Shown one piece after another: positions 8,079 through 15,794 of a stretch of 41,489 nt of DNA. The stretch comes from Cytophagaceae bacterium (GTDB taxonomy: Bacteria; Bacteroidota; Bacteroidia; Cytophagales; Spirosomataceae), in the NCBI GenBank assembly GCA_024642485.1, contig JAHEAY010000005.1:1-41489 (forward strand), given 5' to 3'. Within the stretch, counting starts at the first letter, position 1, and every line of letters begins with the position of its first letter. Both the position numbers and the translations under genes were made by a program. The notes under the pieces were generated by a model. The model made no database searches, was not told where the DNA came from, and saw nothing but the letters and a program-made list of their open reading frames with translations.

Positions 8079-8405
8079 TTAAGCTAATTGTCGATGTCTA
8101 ACGAATAGAAATAAGGGAAAAGCAAATGCAAACCCAATTAAAACGGTAGCGGCTAAATATAGGTAAAGGTATTTCATTTTGATTCGAATACCTTCCACCA
8201 ACATAAATAAAGTCCCTGTGATGGCACCTGTCCAAAAATCGAAGGTCAAACTTTTGGCATATGGATTGGAAGTCCACGTACTTTGGATGAAATTCATGAC
8301 ATCAAAATGACCATGATTCGCTTGCATGCCCATAAATACGTAATAAGCCGTGATTGATCCTCCTACGATTGAAAGAACTAAATATAGGTAATGTGCATTT
8401 TTCAT
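8079..8405 (-). CDS. DUF2834 domain membrane protein
   Basis: A 108-residue small inner-membrane protein. Three hydrophobic segments are visible: about residues 5-25 (LYLVLSIVGGSITAYYVFMG), 55-72 (FWTGAITGTLFMLVEGI) and 80-100 (LYLYLAATVLIGFAFAFPLFLF). This architecture and the NPYAKSLTFDFWTG-type central motif fit DUF2834. The function is unknown. Its ATG overlaps the stop of the GreA-like gene (ATGA, 8402-8405), so the two are translationally coupled. Confidence 0.75.
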   Translation of the reverse strand: MKNAHYLYLVLSIVGGSITAYYVFMGMQANHGHFDVMNFIQSTWTSNPYAKSLTFDFWTGAITGTLFMLVEGIRIKMKYLYLYLAATVLIGFAFAFPLFLFVRHRQLA

Positions 8406-8854
8406 GATAGTTGCTTAATGTTGATTTGCCGACCTCGTAATTCGACAGTATCTCCTACCCTTTTTCCCATCAATAAGGCACCTAGGGGCGATTCCGGTGA
8501 AATAACATAGATTGTTTCTGAAGCGATCTGCATCTGCCCCATCCCAATGGTCATATAATACGTTTCGAAATTTGTTTCAATTAATGAGCCTTGTGTGACA
8601 AAATCAGTAGATTTAAGTGGATCTAAGGCTTTTAATTTCAATAATTGTTGTTGGGAAATATCCACACTTGCGCTCAACTTATCCATTTCGCGTTGCATCA
8701 TTTCTCGTCCCGTTTCATACTTATCTCCTGCACTACTTTTCGTATCAGAGTCCCGTGATTCTTTGGCTAGACTCCAATCGTGTTTTGCTTGTTGAATCTG
8801 GACAGCCAATTGCTCCATGAGCTTTTGATGTATTTCTTTTTTGTTACAATTCAT
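8402..8854 (-). CDS. GreA/GreB-like transcription factor homologue
   Basis: A 150-residue protein with Gre-factor layout. The N-terminal half is a predicted coiled coil (residues 5-75) with an acidic turn at RDSDTKSSAGDKYETGRE. The C-terminal FKBP-like half contains ISPESPLGALLMGKRVGDTVELRG, which parallels the C-domain of GreA. Real Gre factors insert the coiled coil into the RNA polymerase secondary channel and rescue backtracked complexes. Here the coil is shorter and the tip differs, so anti-backtracking activity should not be assumed. Homologues in Bacteroidota are often mislabelled as oxoacyl-ACP synthase. It heads the operon with the DUF2834 and DUF1801 genes and is divergent from the phosphorylase. 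Confidence 0.72.
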   Translation of the reverse strand: MNCNKKEIHQKLMEQLAVQIQQAKHDWSLAKESRDSDTKSSAGDKYETGREMMQREMDKLSASVDISQQQLLKLKALDPLKSTDFVTQGSLIETNFETYYMTIGMGQMQIASETIYVISPESPLGALLMGKRVGDTVELRGRQINIKQLS

Positions 8855-8894
8855 GTGAAGGATATGAATTCGAAAATTATCGATAATTTCGCGA

Positions 8895-9758
8895 ATGACC
8901 TATTTCTCACCCACCGACTTAATTATTAATCCCGACGGAAGTTCCTATCATTTGGCTATTCGGCCGGATCAAGTGACTGACCAAATTATATTAGTGGGTG
9001 ATCCGGAACGTGTGCCTAAAGTATCTCAGTATTTTGATCGAATCGATACGAAAATACATAAGAGGGAGTTTGTGAGTCATTTTGGGGTATTGAATGGAAA
9101 ACGAATTGGTGTAATTTCTTCAGGCATAGGTGCGGATAATGTGGAAATTGTATTGAATGAATTGGACGCACTTGTCAATATCGATTTTGAAACGCGTCTT
9201 GAAAAAGCGACAAAAAAATCGCTGGAATTCATTCGAATTGGTACTTCAGGAAGCATTCAAGCAAATATACCCGTTGATTCGTTCTTAGTTTCAGAAGCTG
9301 CGATTGGATTTGATAATTTAGCACAGTTTTATGGTTTTACGGGTGAAAATATGTTGGAAGCTGATGCATTAAACCAATGGGGGAATTTAATTCATTATCC
9401 ACTCCCGCTTTATGGGGCAAGAGCGAGTTCCAAACTTTTGAATAAATTCACAGTTATTCCACTTCGGGGCTATACGCTCACTGCACCAGGTTTTTATGCC
9501 CCACAAGGCAGAACTGTTCGAATGAAGTCTTTGTTGCCTAATTTCTTGCAGGATGTTTCTGCGCAGCCATTTCACGGGAATCAAATAACCAATATCGAAA
9601 TGGAAACGGCAGCATATTATGCATTTGCTTCATCCATGGGGCATGACATGATTTCTTTGAATGCGATTTTAGCTAACCGAATCACGCATGAATTTTCAAA
9701 TAATCCGGAAGGTCAAATACAAGCTCTTATTGAGTTGGCGCTAGATTCAATTGCATAA
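8895..9758 (+). CDS. Nucleoside phosphorylase (uridine phosphorylase-like)
   Basis: A 287-residue PNP/UDP-family phosphorylase, which splits nucleosides with phosphate to base and ribose-1-phosphate in salvage. Motifs are ILVGDPERVPKVS (phosphate loop), SSGIGADNVEIVLNEL, IRIGTSGSIQ and IEMETAAYYAFASSMG, the last giving the ribose/base-contacting Glu-Met-Glu. Length and motif order suit uridine phosphorylase or a close relative; nucleoside choice is not certain. The ATG at 8895 gives MTYFSPTDLI. Its 3' end overlaps the 3' end of the opposing GNAT gene by 32 bases. Confidence 0.85.
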   Translation: MTYFSPTDLIINPDGSSYHLAIRPDQVTDQIILVGDPERVPKVSQYFDRIDTKIHKREFVSHFGVLNGKRIGVISSGIGADNVEIVLNELDALVNIDFETRLEKATKKSLEFIRIGTSGSIQANIPVDSFLVSEAAIGFDNLAQFYGFTGENMLEADALNQWGNLIHYPLPLYGARASSKLLNKFTVIPLRGYTLTAPGFYAPQGRTVRMKSLLPNFLQDVSAQPFHGNQITNIEMETAAYYAFASSMGHDMISLNAILANRITHEFSNNPEGQIQALIELALDSIA

Positions 9759-10224
9759 CATAATCATCCATCACATAGCCATGCCCGATGTCTAAAACCA
9801 TTTCTTTGGCCCGAATGAAACCTAGTTTTTCATAAAATTGAACCGCTGAATTGTATTTGTTTACATTTAATTCAACATGCTTCACTCCTGCCTGCAAGGC
9901 ATTCTCTTTTACAAACTGAATGATTTGTCTGCCCGTACCTTTTGATTTTTGGTCAGGATCCAAATAGATTTTATGCAATTTCATTCGATCGGGTTCCGTT
10001 ATTTCAAATGAAAAATAACCGAGAGGCTGCTGTGCATTAACTACCAAATAAAAGGCTATCGAAGAATTTATTTGTTTCTGTAGTACCTCACTTGAATACA
10101 TCATGTCCAACATGTACAAGGTCTGTTCCTCAGATAAAATATGTCCATAGGTTGGACGCCAAGCTTTTTCAGCGATTTGTTGGATCACAGGAATATCAGA
10201 AATGTCGGCTTTTCGGAATTGCAT
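9727..10224 (-). CDS. GNAT-family N-acetyltransferase
   Basis: A 165-residue acyltransferase with start MQFRKADISDIPVIQQI, a typical GNAT N-terminus. Motif A is LHKIYLDPDQKSKGTGRQII, containing the Q/R-x-x-G-x-G acetyl-CoA loop, and motif B contains VNKYNSAVQFYEKLGFI. The substrate is unknown; small-molecule, antibiotic-like or protein N-terminal targets are all possible. It is divergent from surE, with a 51-bp intergenic region holding a perfect dyad (10246-10266). The last 32 bases overlap the end of the nucleoside phosphorylase gene on the other strand. Confidence 0.88.
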   Translation of the reverse strand: MQFRKADISDIPVIQQIAEKAWRPTYGHILSEEQTLYMLDMMYSSEVLQKQINSSIAFYLVVNAQQPLGYFSFEITEPDRMKLHKIYLDPDQKSKGTGRQIIQFVKENALQAGVKHVELNVNKYNSAVQFYEKLGFIRAKEMVLDIGHGYVMDDYVMQLNLAPTQ

Positions 10225-10245
10225 AGGCTAAATTTGTGCGTTCAA

Positions 10246-10269
10246 ATTTGTAAATTGCTTACAAATATA
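10246..10269. promoter_or_regulatory. Perfect dyad and candidate minus-strand -7 between GNAT and surE
   Basis: ATTTGTAA-ATTGC-TTACAAAT is an 8-bp perfect inverted repeat with a 5-base spacer, in the gap between two divergent starts. Minus-strand TATATTTG (10262-10269) within it fits the Bacteroidota -7 consensus for the GNAT gene. On the plus strand TAAATTTG (10229-10236) could serve surE. It may be an operator. Confidence 0.4.
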
Positions 10270-10275
10270 CAATCT

Positions 10276-11043
10276 ATGAAGCCACTTATTTTAATTGCCA
10301 ACGATGATTCTATTTCTTCCAAAGGAATTCGGGTTTTAACCGAAATTATGTCGGAAATGGGTGAAGTAGTCGTGATTGCGCCTGATTCACATCAATCAGG
10401 TATGGGCCACGCCATTACCATGGGAGTCCCATTACGTGTGACTGAAACGCATGATTTTGGACCGAATGTGAAGTCATATAAGTGTTCAGGTACTCCTGCA
10501 GATTGTGTGAAAATAGGAAAACACTTGATTTTAAAGGATCGCAACATTGATTTAGTTGTATCTGGAATCAACCATGGTTCTAATGCTTCTATATCCGTTT
10601 TGTATTCTGGAACGATGTCGGCTGCCATTGAAGCAGCCATGGAAGGCATTCCGGCGATTGGTTTTTCTTTGTGTGACTTTAAATCAGATGCAGATTTTAG
10701 CCATTGCCATGATTACATAATAAAGATAAGCCAACAAGTATTAGTGCATGGTTTACCCAAAGGATTGACCTTAAATGTAAACTTTCCTGCTAAATCAGAT
10801 GTCGCACCTAAAGGAATTAAAGTAGTAAAACAGGCCGATGCGGTATATAGAGAGCGTTTTGCTGAACGCAAAGACCCTTATGGCCAATCTTACTATTGGA
10901 TGGACGGTGATATCGAGCATTTTGATAAAGGCAATAATACCGACTTAGACGCTTTGGAGGAAAATTACGTGAGTATCGTTCCAATCAAATACGATCTAAC
11001 CGACTACGATGAATTAAAGGAGATGCAATCCTGGGACCTTTAA
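10276..11043 (+). CDS. surE: 5'/3'-nucleotidase SurE
   Basis: Metal-dependent phosphatase acting on nucleoside monophosphates in the cytoplasm, 255 residues (usual length about 250). The N-terminal NDD metal-binding motif (LIANDDSISSKGI), the GTPADCVKIG motif and the SGINHGSNASISVLYSGTMSAA stretch are diagnostic. The track begins at 10141 but that extension lies in the upstream gene region; the ATG at 10276 (MKPLILIANDD) is right. With the phosphorylase upstream this makes a nucleotide-salvage pair separated by an opposing GNAT gene. Its last 30 bases overlap the end of the NUDIX gene. Confidence 0.95.
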   Translation: MKPLILIANDDSISSKGIRVLTEIMSEMGEVVVIAPDSHQSGMGHAITMGVPLRVTETHDFGPNVKSYKCSGTPADCVKIGKHLILKDRNIDLVVSGINHGSNASISVLYSGTMSAAIEAAMEGIPAIGFSLCDFKSDADFSHCHDYIIKISQQVLVHGLPKGLTLNVNFPAKSDVAPKGIKVVKQADAVYRERFAERKDPYGQSYYWMDGDIEHFDKGNNTDLDALEENYVSIVPIKYDLTDYDELKEMQSWDL

Positions 11044-11044
11044 T
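11013..11044. repeat. 8-bp inverted repeat at the surE/NUDIX overlapping ends
   Basis: ATTAAAGG (11013-11020) and CCTTTAAT (11037-11044) are perfectly complementary with a 16-base loop. They lie inside the 30-bp overlap of two convergent coding regions and include both stop codons. It could help end transcription, but no U-run follows. Confidence 0.4.
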
Positions 11045-11571
11045 GCATAGGTTAACAAAGTCGTAATTGATAATACATCCTTTATTTCCCCGTTGAGTGC
11101 CATCTGGATGGCTTCTTGAACGGGGATTTTTTTAATCTGCAATTGTTCCGTGTCTTCCGGTTCTGCTTCAGTGAATTGTAAATTGGTCGCCAAAAACATC
11201 ATCGCTTTTTCATCCGTCACGGAATTGGACAAATAATTTTCTCCTAATAGAGTCCATTGTGACGCCATTAAACCCGTTTCTTCTTTCAGCTCTCTTTTCG
11301 CTGCATCTAAAGGTGATTCGTCTTGGCATCCTCCCTCTGGTAACTCCCATGAATAGGCATTAATTGTATAGCGAAATTGGCCTACAAGGTATGTATTTCC
11401 TTCAGCGTCAATAGGTAAAACAGCAATTGCTTGGTTTTTGAAATGTACTTTACCATAAATTCCGGGTTCGCCATTCGGTTTAATGACATCATGATGCTCT
11501 ACACGGATCCAATCGTTTTCGTATGGCGTACTGATTTGTATTGTTTTCCAAGGGTTTGCTTCCTGTTCCAT
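11014..11571 (-). CDS. NUDIX hydrolase (ADP-ribose pyrophosphatase-like)
   Basis: A 185-residue NUDIX protein with start MEQEANPWKTIQIS. The NUDIX box reads GGCQDESPLDAAKRELKEETGL, with the E-x7-REL-x-EE-TG core intact; the leading Gly-to-Glu spacing is one residue shorter than the textbook pattern. The preceding WELPEGG and FRYTINAYSWELPEGG segment is typical of ADP-ribose/NDP-sugar pyrophosphatases that hydrolyse X-linked nucleoside diphosphates. The substrate is inferred only from the family. It is divergent from the CDF transporter (37-bp gap) and overlaps surE by 30 bases at the 3' ends. Confidence 0.88.
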   Translation of the reverse strand: MEQEANPWKTIQISTPYENDWIRVEHHDVIKPNGEPGIYGKVHFKNQAIAVLPIDAEGNTYLVGQFRYTINAYSWELPEGGCQDESPLDAAKRELKEETGLMASQWTLLGENYLSNSVTDEKAMMFLATNLQFTEAEPEDTEQLQIKKIPVQEAIQMALNGEIKDVLSITTLLTYALKVPGLHLL

Positions 11572-11575
11572 CCAA

Positions 11576-11592
11576 CAAAAATACTATCTTTG
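11576..11592. promoter_or_regulatory. Back-to-back -7 elements for NUDIX (-) and CDF transporter (+)
   Basis: In the 37-bp divergent gap, minus-strand TATTTTTG (11576-11583) and plus-strand TATCTTTG (11585-11592) both fit TAnnTTTG. For the plus strand the -33 box is at best CTG at 19 bases. The minus-strand start would fall at or very near the NUDIX ATG, so that message may have almost no leader. Confidence 0.35.
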
Positions 11593-11608
11593 TTATGATT
11601 TTACGCGC

Positions 11609-12583
11609 ATGAAACAAAGGCTTATTATTTTTTCGTTTGTATTGAGTTTGCTCATCATGGCGGCAAAGTTTTATGTCTATTATCTTAGCGGTTCCACGGC
11701 GATTTTGACAGATGCGCTAGAATCCATCATCAACGTGGTTGCTGCAGCCTTTGCGTATTATTCTGTGTATTTAGCTTCCTTGCCACGCGATTTAAACCAT
11801 CCTTATGGGCATGGTAAAATTGAATTTTTCGCTTCTGGTTTAGAAGGGGTGCTTATTCTATTAGCATCTGCTTACATATTTCTACATGCATCCCAACATT
11901 TAATTTCCACACCTACGTTAACTCGCCTTGATTTAGGTATGTACGTTTCTTTAGGTTCGGCTTTATTGAATGGCCTCATGGGATTTTATTTGGTGCGTAT
12001 AGGTAAATCGTCTCATTCACCAGCGCTTATTGCGGATGGGAAACATTTGACCTTAGATGCTTATAATGGGTTATTAATCGTATTTGCATTAGGATTAACT
12101 TTCTTCACCCAGTGGATTTGGGTGGATGCAGTGGCTTCAATCGTTTTTGCCCTGTTGATGTGTTGGCAAGGTATCCGACTAATTCGAGAATCGGTAGCAG
12201 CTTTGATGGACGAAGCCAATCCCGCTGTTTTTAATAAGGTGATTGATTGGATCATGCAACACCAGAAGGCCACTTGGATTGATCTACACAATCTGCGTAT
12301 TCAACAATATGGTGGAGATTTACACATTGACTGCCATCTAACACTTCCACGTTATTGGGATTTAAGTCGCGTTCACGATGAAATACATGATTTTGAAATG
12401 ACGATAGGTAAAGTTTTACCTACTGAGATAGAAATTTTTGTACATGTAGACCCTTGCCTAGATGCTTGTTGCTCACATTGCGAAATTTCAGATTGCCCGA
12501 TTCGTACAAAAGAATTCTCCAAGAAAATAGAATGGACTGCCAAAAACATGGCCATGAATCAAAAGCACTTTAACGAGCTTTAA
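11609..12583 (+). CDS. Cation diffusion facilitator (CDF) transporter
   Basis: A 324-residue inner-membrane metal-proton antiporter of the CDF/ZitB/FieF type. Five or six membrane segments are visible (from about residue 6, LIIFSFVLSLLIMAAKFYVYY, to about residue 195). Metal-site motifs are TDALESIINVVAA and LTLDAYNGLL/VDAVASIVF, plus the NHPYGHGKIEFFA loop. A cytoplasmic C-terminal domain follows. It ends in a Cys-rich tail, CLDACCSHCEISDC, not part of the core and probably metal-binding. Metal specificity (Zn, Fe, Cd, Co) cannot be told. The 3' end shares the TTAA with the stop of the convergent SDR gene. Confidence 0.87.
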   Translation: MKQRLIIFSFVLSLLIMAAKFYVYYLSGSTAILTDALESIINVVAAAFAYYSVYLASLPRDLNHPYGHGKIEFFASGLEGVLILLASAYIFLHASQHLISTPTLTRLDLGMYVSLGSALLNGLMGFYLVRIGKSSHSPALIADGKHLTLDAYNGLLIVFALGLTFFTQWIWVDAVASIVFALLMCWQGIRLIRESVAALMDEANPAVFNKVIDWIMQHQKATWIDLHNLRIQQYGGDLHIDCHLTLPRYWDLSRVHDEIHDFEMTIGKVLPTEIEIFVHVDPCLDACCSHCEISDCPIRTKEFSKKIEWTAKNMAMNQKHFNEL

Positions 12584-13266
12584 GCAGGTTTTAAGCTACT
12601 CATTCCTCCGTCAACTCCGATAACTTGACCTGTAATCCAAGTGTTTTCTGGGCTTAATAAAAAGGCTGATAAATTGGCTACGTCACTCGACTCTCCTACC
12701 CGACCTAATGGATGGCGTTTTCCTCCTGCCTCAATTTTTTCAGGACTATTTAATAAGCCTGCGGCTAAAGGCGTATTTGTTAGGGATGGTGCGATTGCAT
12801 TCACACGAATTTGTTGGCTTGCTAATTCAGCGGCTAACGAGCGTGTTAATCCTTCGATGGCCCCTTTGGAACTCGCAATGGATGCATGAAATCCCATACC
12901 CGTTTGAACGGCAACGGTACTATATAAAACGATGGATCCGCCCCCATTTTGTTTTAGATTAGGTAAATATGCTTGAATGACTTTAACTGCACCCAGAACA
13001 TTGAGTTGGAAATCAGCTTTAAAATCCTCTTGACTCAAACGGTGAAAAGGTTTTAAAACAATACTCCCGGGACTATATACGATTCCAGCTATGGGACCTT
13101 CAATTGTGGGTAAAGCCTCATTAGAATTAGCATCCCATGTATGATTTTCACAAGAAGGGTTTGCAGTACGCGCAATATTCACTACCTGATGTCCTTCCGA
13201 TATAAGTTTAGCTGCGGTTGCTTCTCCTATTCCATGGCTTGCGCCCACGATGATAAATGTTCCCAC
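12580..13266 (-). CDS. SDR-family protein lacking the catalytic tyrosine, third gene of pterin operon
   Basis: A 228-residue short-chain dehydrogenase/reductase fold with start GTG at 13266. The dinucleotide-binding motif GASHGIG and the SDR tail (IRVNAIAPSLTNTP, VIGVDGGM) are clear. At the active site the usual Tyr-x3-Lys is replaced: the sequence is HASIASSKGAIEG, so Ile stands where Tyr is expected, while Lys and the Ser (VLYSTVAV) remain. This belongs to an SDR subgroup with a similar SIA-x-x-KG pattern. It begins six bases after folE and may be a reductase of a pterin intermediate, as sepiapterin reductase is an SDR; the missing Tyr argues for caution. Confidence 0.85.
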   Translation of the reverse strand: MGTFIIVGASHGIGEATAAKLISEGHQVVNIARTANPSCENHTWDANSNEALPTIEGPIAGIVYSPGSIVLKPFHRLSQEDFKADFQLNVLGAVKVIQAYLPNLKQNGGGSIVLYSTVAVQTGMGFHASIASSKGAIEGLTRSLAAELASQQIRVNAIAPSLTNTPLAAGLLNSPEKIEAGGKRHPLGRVGESSDVANLSAFLLSPENTWITGQVIGVDGGMSSLKPA

Positions 13267-13272
13267 AGTTTC

Positions 13273-13974
13273 TTAGTTATGAAGTGAATCTAAAAACTCA
13301 CGTTTAGTCGTTTCCTCTTGGAATTTACCACCATAAAATGAAGTAATGGTTGATGTTGCATCATCTTTAACACCGCGCGAGGAAACACACAAGTGTTTTG
13401 CGTCGATGAATACCGCAACGTGCTCGGTCTTCAATACCTTTTGCAAGTATTTTGCAATTTGCATCGTTAATCGCTCTTGCACCTGTGGGCGTTTAGCAAA
13501 ATACTGCACGATTCGGTTTAATTTGGACAAACCAATCACCTGGCCAGATGAGATGTAAGCAATGTGCGTACGTCCCACGATGGGTACAAAGTGATGTTCG
13601 CAATTCGAATAAAAACTAATGTTTTTCTCGATCAACATTTCATTGTAGCCAAATTTGTTCTCAAACAAGGCGATTTTAGGTTCGTTGGCTGGATTTAAGC
13701 CACTGAAGATTTCCTCGATGTACATTTTAGCCACACGCTTAGGTGTGCCACGTAATGAATCATCTGTCAAATCTAGACCTAAGGTCAACATGATTTCACG
13801 GAAGTGAGATTCTATTTTAGTGATTTTTTCTGCATCAGAAAGAACAAAAGCATCCTCCCTCATCGGTGTTTCGATCGAGGTGGCTACGTGATTGTCTCCA
13901 ATTTCTTCGTCGGTCAACAAGAAACGGTCAGTATCAATTAGCAGGGAATTCAACGAAATTTCTTTCTGTTTCAT
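13273..13974 (-). CDS. folE: GTP cyclohydrolase I
   Basis: Homodecameric enzyme that converts GTP to 7,8-dihydroneopterin triphosphate, the first step to folate, queuosine or biopterin. It has 233 residues with the zinc and active-site stretches SNCEHHFVPIVGRTHIAYI and CVSSRGVKDDATS, and GLSKLNRIVQYFAKRPQVQERLT between them. The N-terminal 40 residues are an unusual extension rich in Asp/Glu. Its start overlaps the preceding 6-pyruvoyl-tetrahydropterin synthase gene by 41 bases, and an SDR gene follows after six bases. This order is what a tetrahydropterin operon would show. Confidence 0.96.
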   Translation of the reverse strand: MKQKEISLNSLLIDTDRFLLTDEEIGDNHVATSIETPMREDAFVLSDAEKITKIESHFREIMLTLGLDLTDDSLRGTPKRVAKMYIEEIFSGLNPANEPKIALFENKFGYNEMLIEKNISFYSNCEHHFVPIVGRTHIAYISSGQVIGLSKLNRIVQYFAKRPQVQERLTMQIAKYLQKVLKTEHVAVFIDAKHLCVSSRGVKDDATSTITSFYGGKFQEETTKREFLDSLHN

Positions 13975-14356
13975 ATAATTTGATTTTTAAATCTAATTCA
14001 GTGGCAATGTTTGGTCTTAACTTATTGTAAATCACTAGAGCGATATTCTCGGCTGTAGGATTTAAACTGGCGAACTCAGGTACATCTAAATTTAAATTTC
14101 GATGATCAAATTTCTTACAAACTTCACGTTGTACTAAATCCGATAAAACTTTTGTATCGATGACATAACCCGTTTCGGGATTAATTGTTCCCGTAACTTG
14201 AATAATTAATTCATAATTATGTCCATGATAGTTCGGATTGTTACACAAACCGAAAATTTCTTTGTTTTTTTCTTCGCTCCATGCGGCATTGTGCAAGCGG
14301 TGTGCTGCATTAAAATGCTCTTTTCGAAAGATGCTTACTTTGGGTGATTCGCTCAT
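13934..14356 (-). CDS. 6-pyruvoyl-tetrahydropterin synthase / QueD family, eukaryote-like spacing
   Basis: A 140-residue enzyme that acts on dihydroneopterin triphosphate. Zinc ligands are in HFNAAHRL and the CNNPNYHGHNY stretch; the catalytic Cys is present. Spacing Cys-x5-His-Gly-His is that of animal PTPS, whereas E. coli QueD has Cys-x3-His-Gly-His. Further likeness to PTPS lies in DHRNLNLDVPEFA and YETERNFV. I therefore call it PTPS-like, though a QueD role in queuosine remains possible. It is first in the operon with folE and an SDR. Residue numbers from its ATG at 14356; the family's usual length is about 120-145. Confidence 0.85.
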   Translation of the reverse strand: MSESPKVSIFRKEHFNAAHRLHNAAWSEEKNKEIFGLCNNPNYHGHNYELIIQVTGTINPETGYVIDTKVLSDLVQREVCKKFDHRNLNLDVPEFASLNPTAENIALVIYNKLRPNIATELDLKIKLYETERNFVEFPAN

Positions 14357-14437
14357 TTTTTTATAATTCTTATAAATTTACAAGAGTAATTTCATTAAAT
14401 TTCAATTTCAACATCTAATAACCTATTTAATCATACT

Positions 14438-15790
14438 ATGAAGCGAAGAAATTTTATCGCTAAATCACTCATTTATTCTTCAGGAGCAGCAATACTGCCC
14501 CATTTAGCTCAAGCGCAAAATATACAACAAACGAAAGTACGTTTAGGTTTCATAGGCGTTGGACTTCGTGGACGAAATCATTTAGAAATGGCCTTGTATC
14601 GTGATGATGTTGAGGTGGTTGCTATTTGTGATGTTGATCCTCAAGCCATTCAGATTGCACAAAAGATGATTACCGACAAAGGTCGCAAGCCTGCAGTTGC
14701 TTATCAGAAAGGAGATCATGATTTTGAAAATTTGGCGAAACGTGCTGACATCGATGGTGTTGTGATTGCGACACCTTGGGAATGGCATGTTCCCATGGCT
14801 TTGGAAGTCATGAAACAAGGGAAATATGCTGGAGTTGAAGTATCTGCTACGGTAACGCTACAAGAATCTTGGGATTTAGTCAACATGTACGAAAAGACTG
14901 GATCACATTGCATGATTTTGGAAAACGTATGTTATCGTCGGGATGTGATGGCAACCCTAAATATGGTTCGACAAGGAATGTTCGGATCTCTTTCTCACGT
15001 ACAATGTGGATACCAACATGATTTACGCGAGGTGAAATTTAATGATGGAAAACAAGCCTATGGCGGTGGAGTAGAATTTGGGGATAAAGGGTTTTCTGAG
15101 GCCAAATGGCGCACGCAACATTCCATCGATCGGAATGGAGATCTTTATCCTACGCATGGTTTAGGACCTGTTGCGGAAATGTTGAACATTAACCGAGGAA
15201 ATCAATTTGCGTATTTGACATCGATGGCCTCTCCTGCGATGGGCTTACATCAATACATCGAGGAAAAAGGTGGTAAAGATCATCCCAATGCGAAGGTCAA
15301 CTTCAAATGCGGAGATGTGGTTCAAACGATGATTAAATGTCACAATGGTGAAACTATTTTAATTACCCATGATACGAATTTGCCTCGCCCTTATTCATTA
15401 GGTTTCCGTGTTCAAGGGACCAAAGGGATTTGGATGGATGATAATAAATCCATTTACCTGGAAGGAGTTTCTCCAAAACCGCATCGCTGGGAGGATTTCA
15501 AGCCTTATCAAGAGAAATATGACCACCCATTATGGAAAGCTCATGCTGCCGATGCAGAAAATGCTGGACACGGGGGGATCGATTATTTTGTTTTGAGAGC
15601 CTTTATTGAATCAGTGAAAGCAAAAGTTGCTCCACCGATCGATGTATATGATGCTGCTGCTTGGTCAGCGATTTCGCCACTCTCAGAAGAGTCGATTGCG
15701 AAGGGCTCCGCTCCTATTCAAATTCCGGATTTCACGCGTGGAAAATGGAAAACTAATAAACCTATTTTTGCATTAAACGATCAATACTAA
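14438..15790 (+). CDS. GH109-type glycosidase, Gfo/Idh/MocA fold (alpha-N-acetylgalactosaminidase-like)
   Basis: A 450-residue Gfo/Idh/MocA-fold protein with an N-terminal RR-N-F-I motif followed by a hydrophobic stretch ending at AQAQN, so likely Tat-exported. The Rossmann motif GFIGVGLRGRNH, the WEWHVPMALE and GVEVSATVTL motifs, and THGLGPVAEMLNINRG match glycoside hydrolase family 109, which uses tightly held NAD and an oxidation-elimination mechanism to release terminal GalNAc. It is followed after four bases by a sugar-type MFS transporter, consistent with uptake of the released sugar. GalNAc specificity is inferred from the family. A plain oxidoreductase is the alternative. Confidence 0.85.
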   Translation: MKRRNFIAKSLIYSSGAAILPHLAQAQNIQQTKVRLGFIGVGLRGRNHLEMALYRDDVEVVAICDVDPQAIQIAQKMITDKGRKPAVAYQKGDHDFENLAKRADIDGVVIATPWEWHVPMALEVMKQGKYAGVEVSATVTLQESWDLVNMYEKTGSHCMILENVCYRRDVMATLNMVRQGMFGSLSHVQCGYQHDLREVKFNDGKQAYGGGVEFGDKGFSEAKWRTQHSIDRNGDLYPTHGLGPVAEMLNINRGNQFAYLTSMASPAMGLHQYIEEKGGKDHPNAKVNFKCGDVVQTMIKCHNGETILITHDTNLPRPYSLGFRVQGTKGIWMDDNKSIYLEGVSPKPHRWEDFKPYQEKYDHPLWKAHAADAENAGHGGIDYFVLRAFIESVKAKVAPPIDVYDAAAWSAISPLSEESIAKGSAPIQIPDFTRGKWKTNKPIFALNDQY

Positions 15791-15794
15791 ATCT

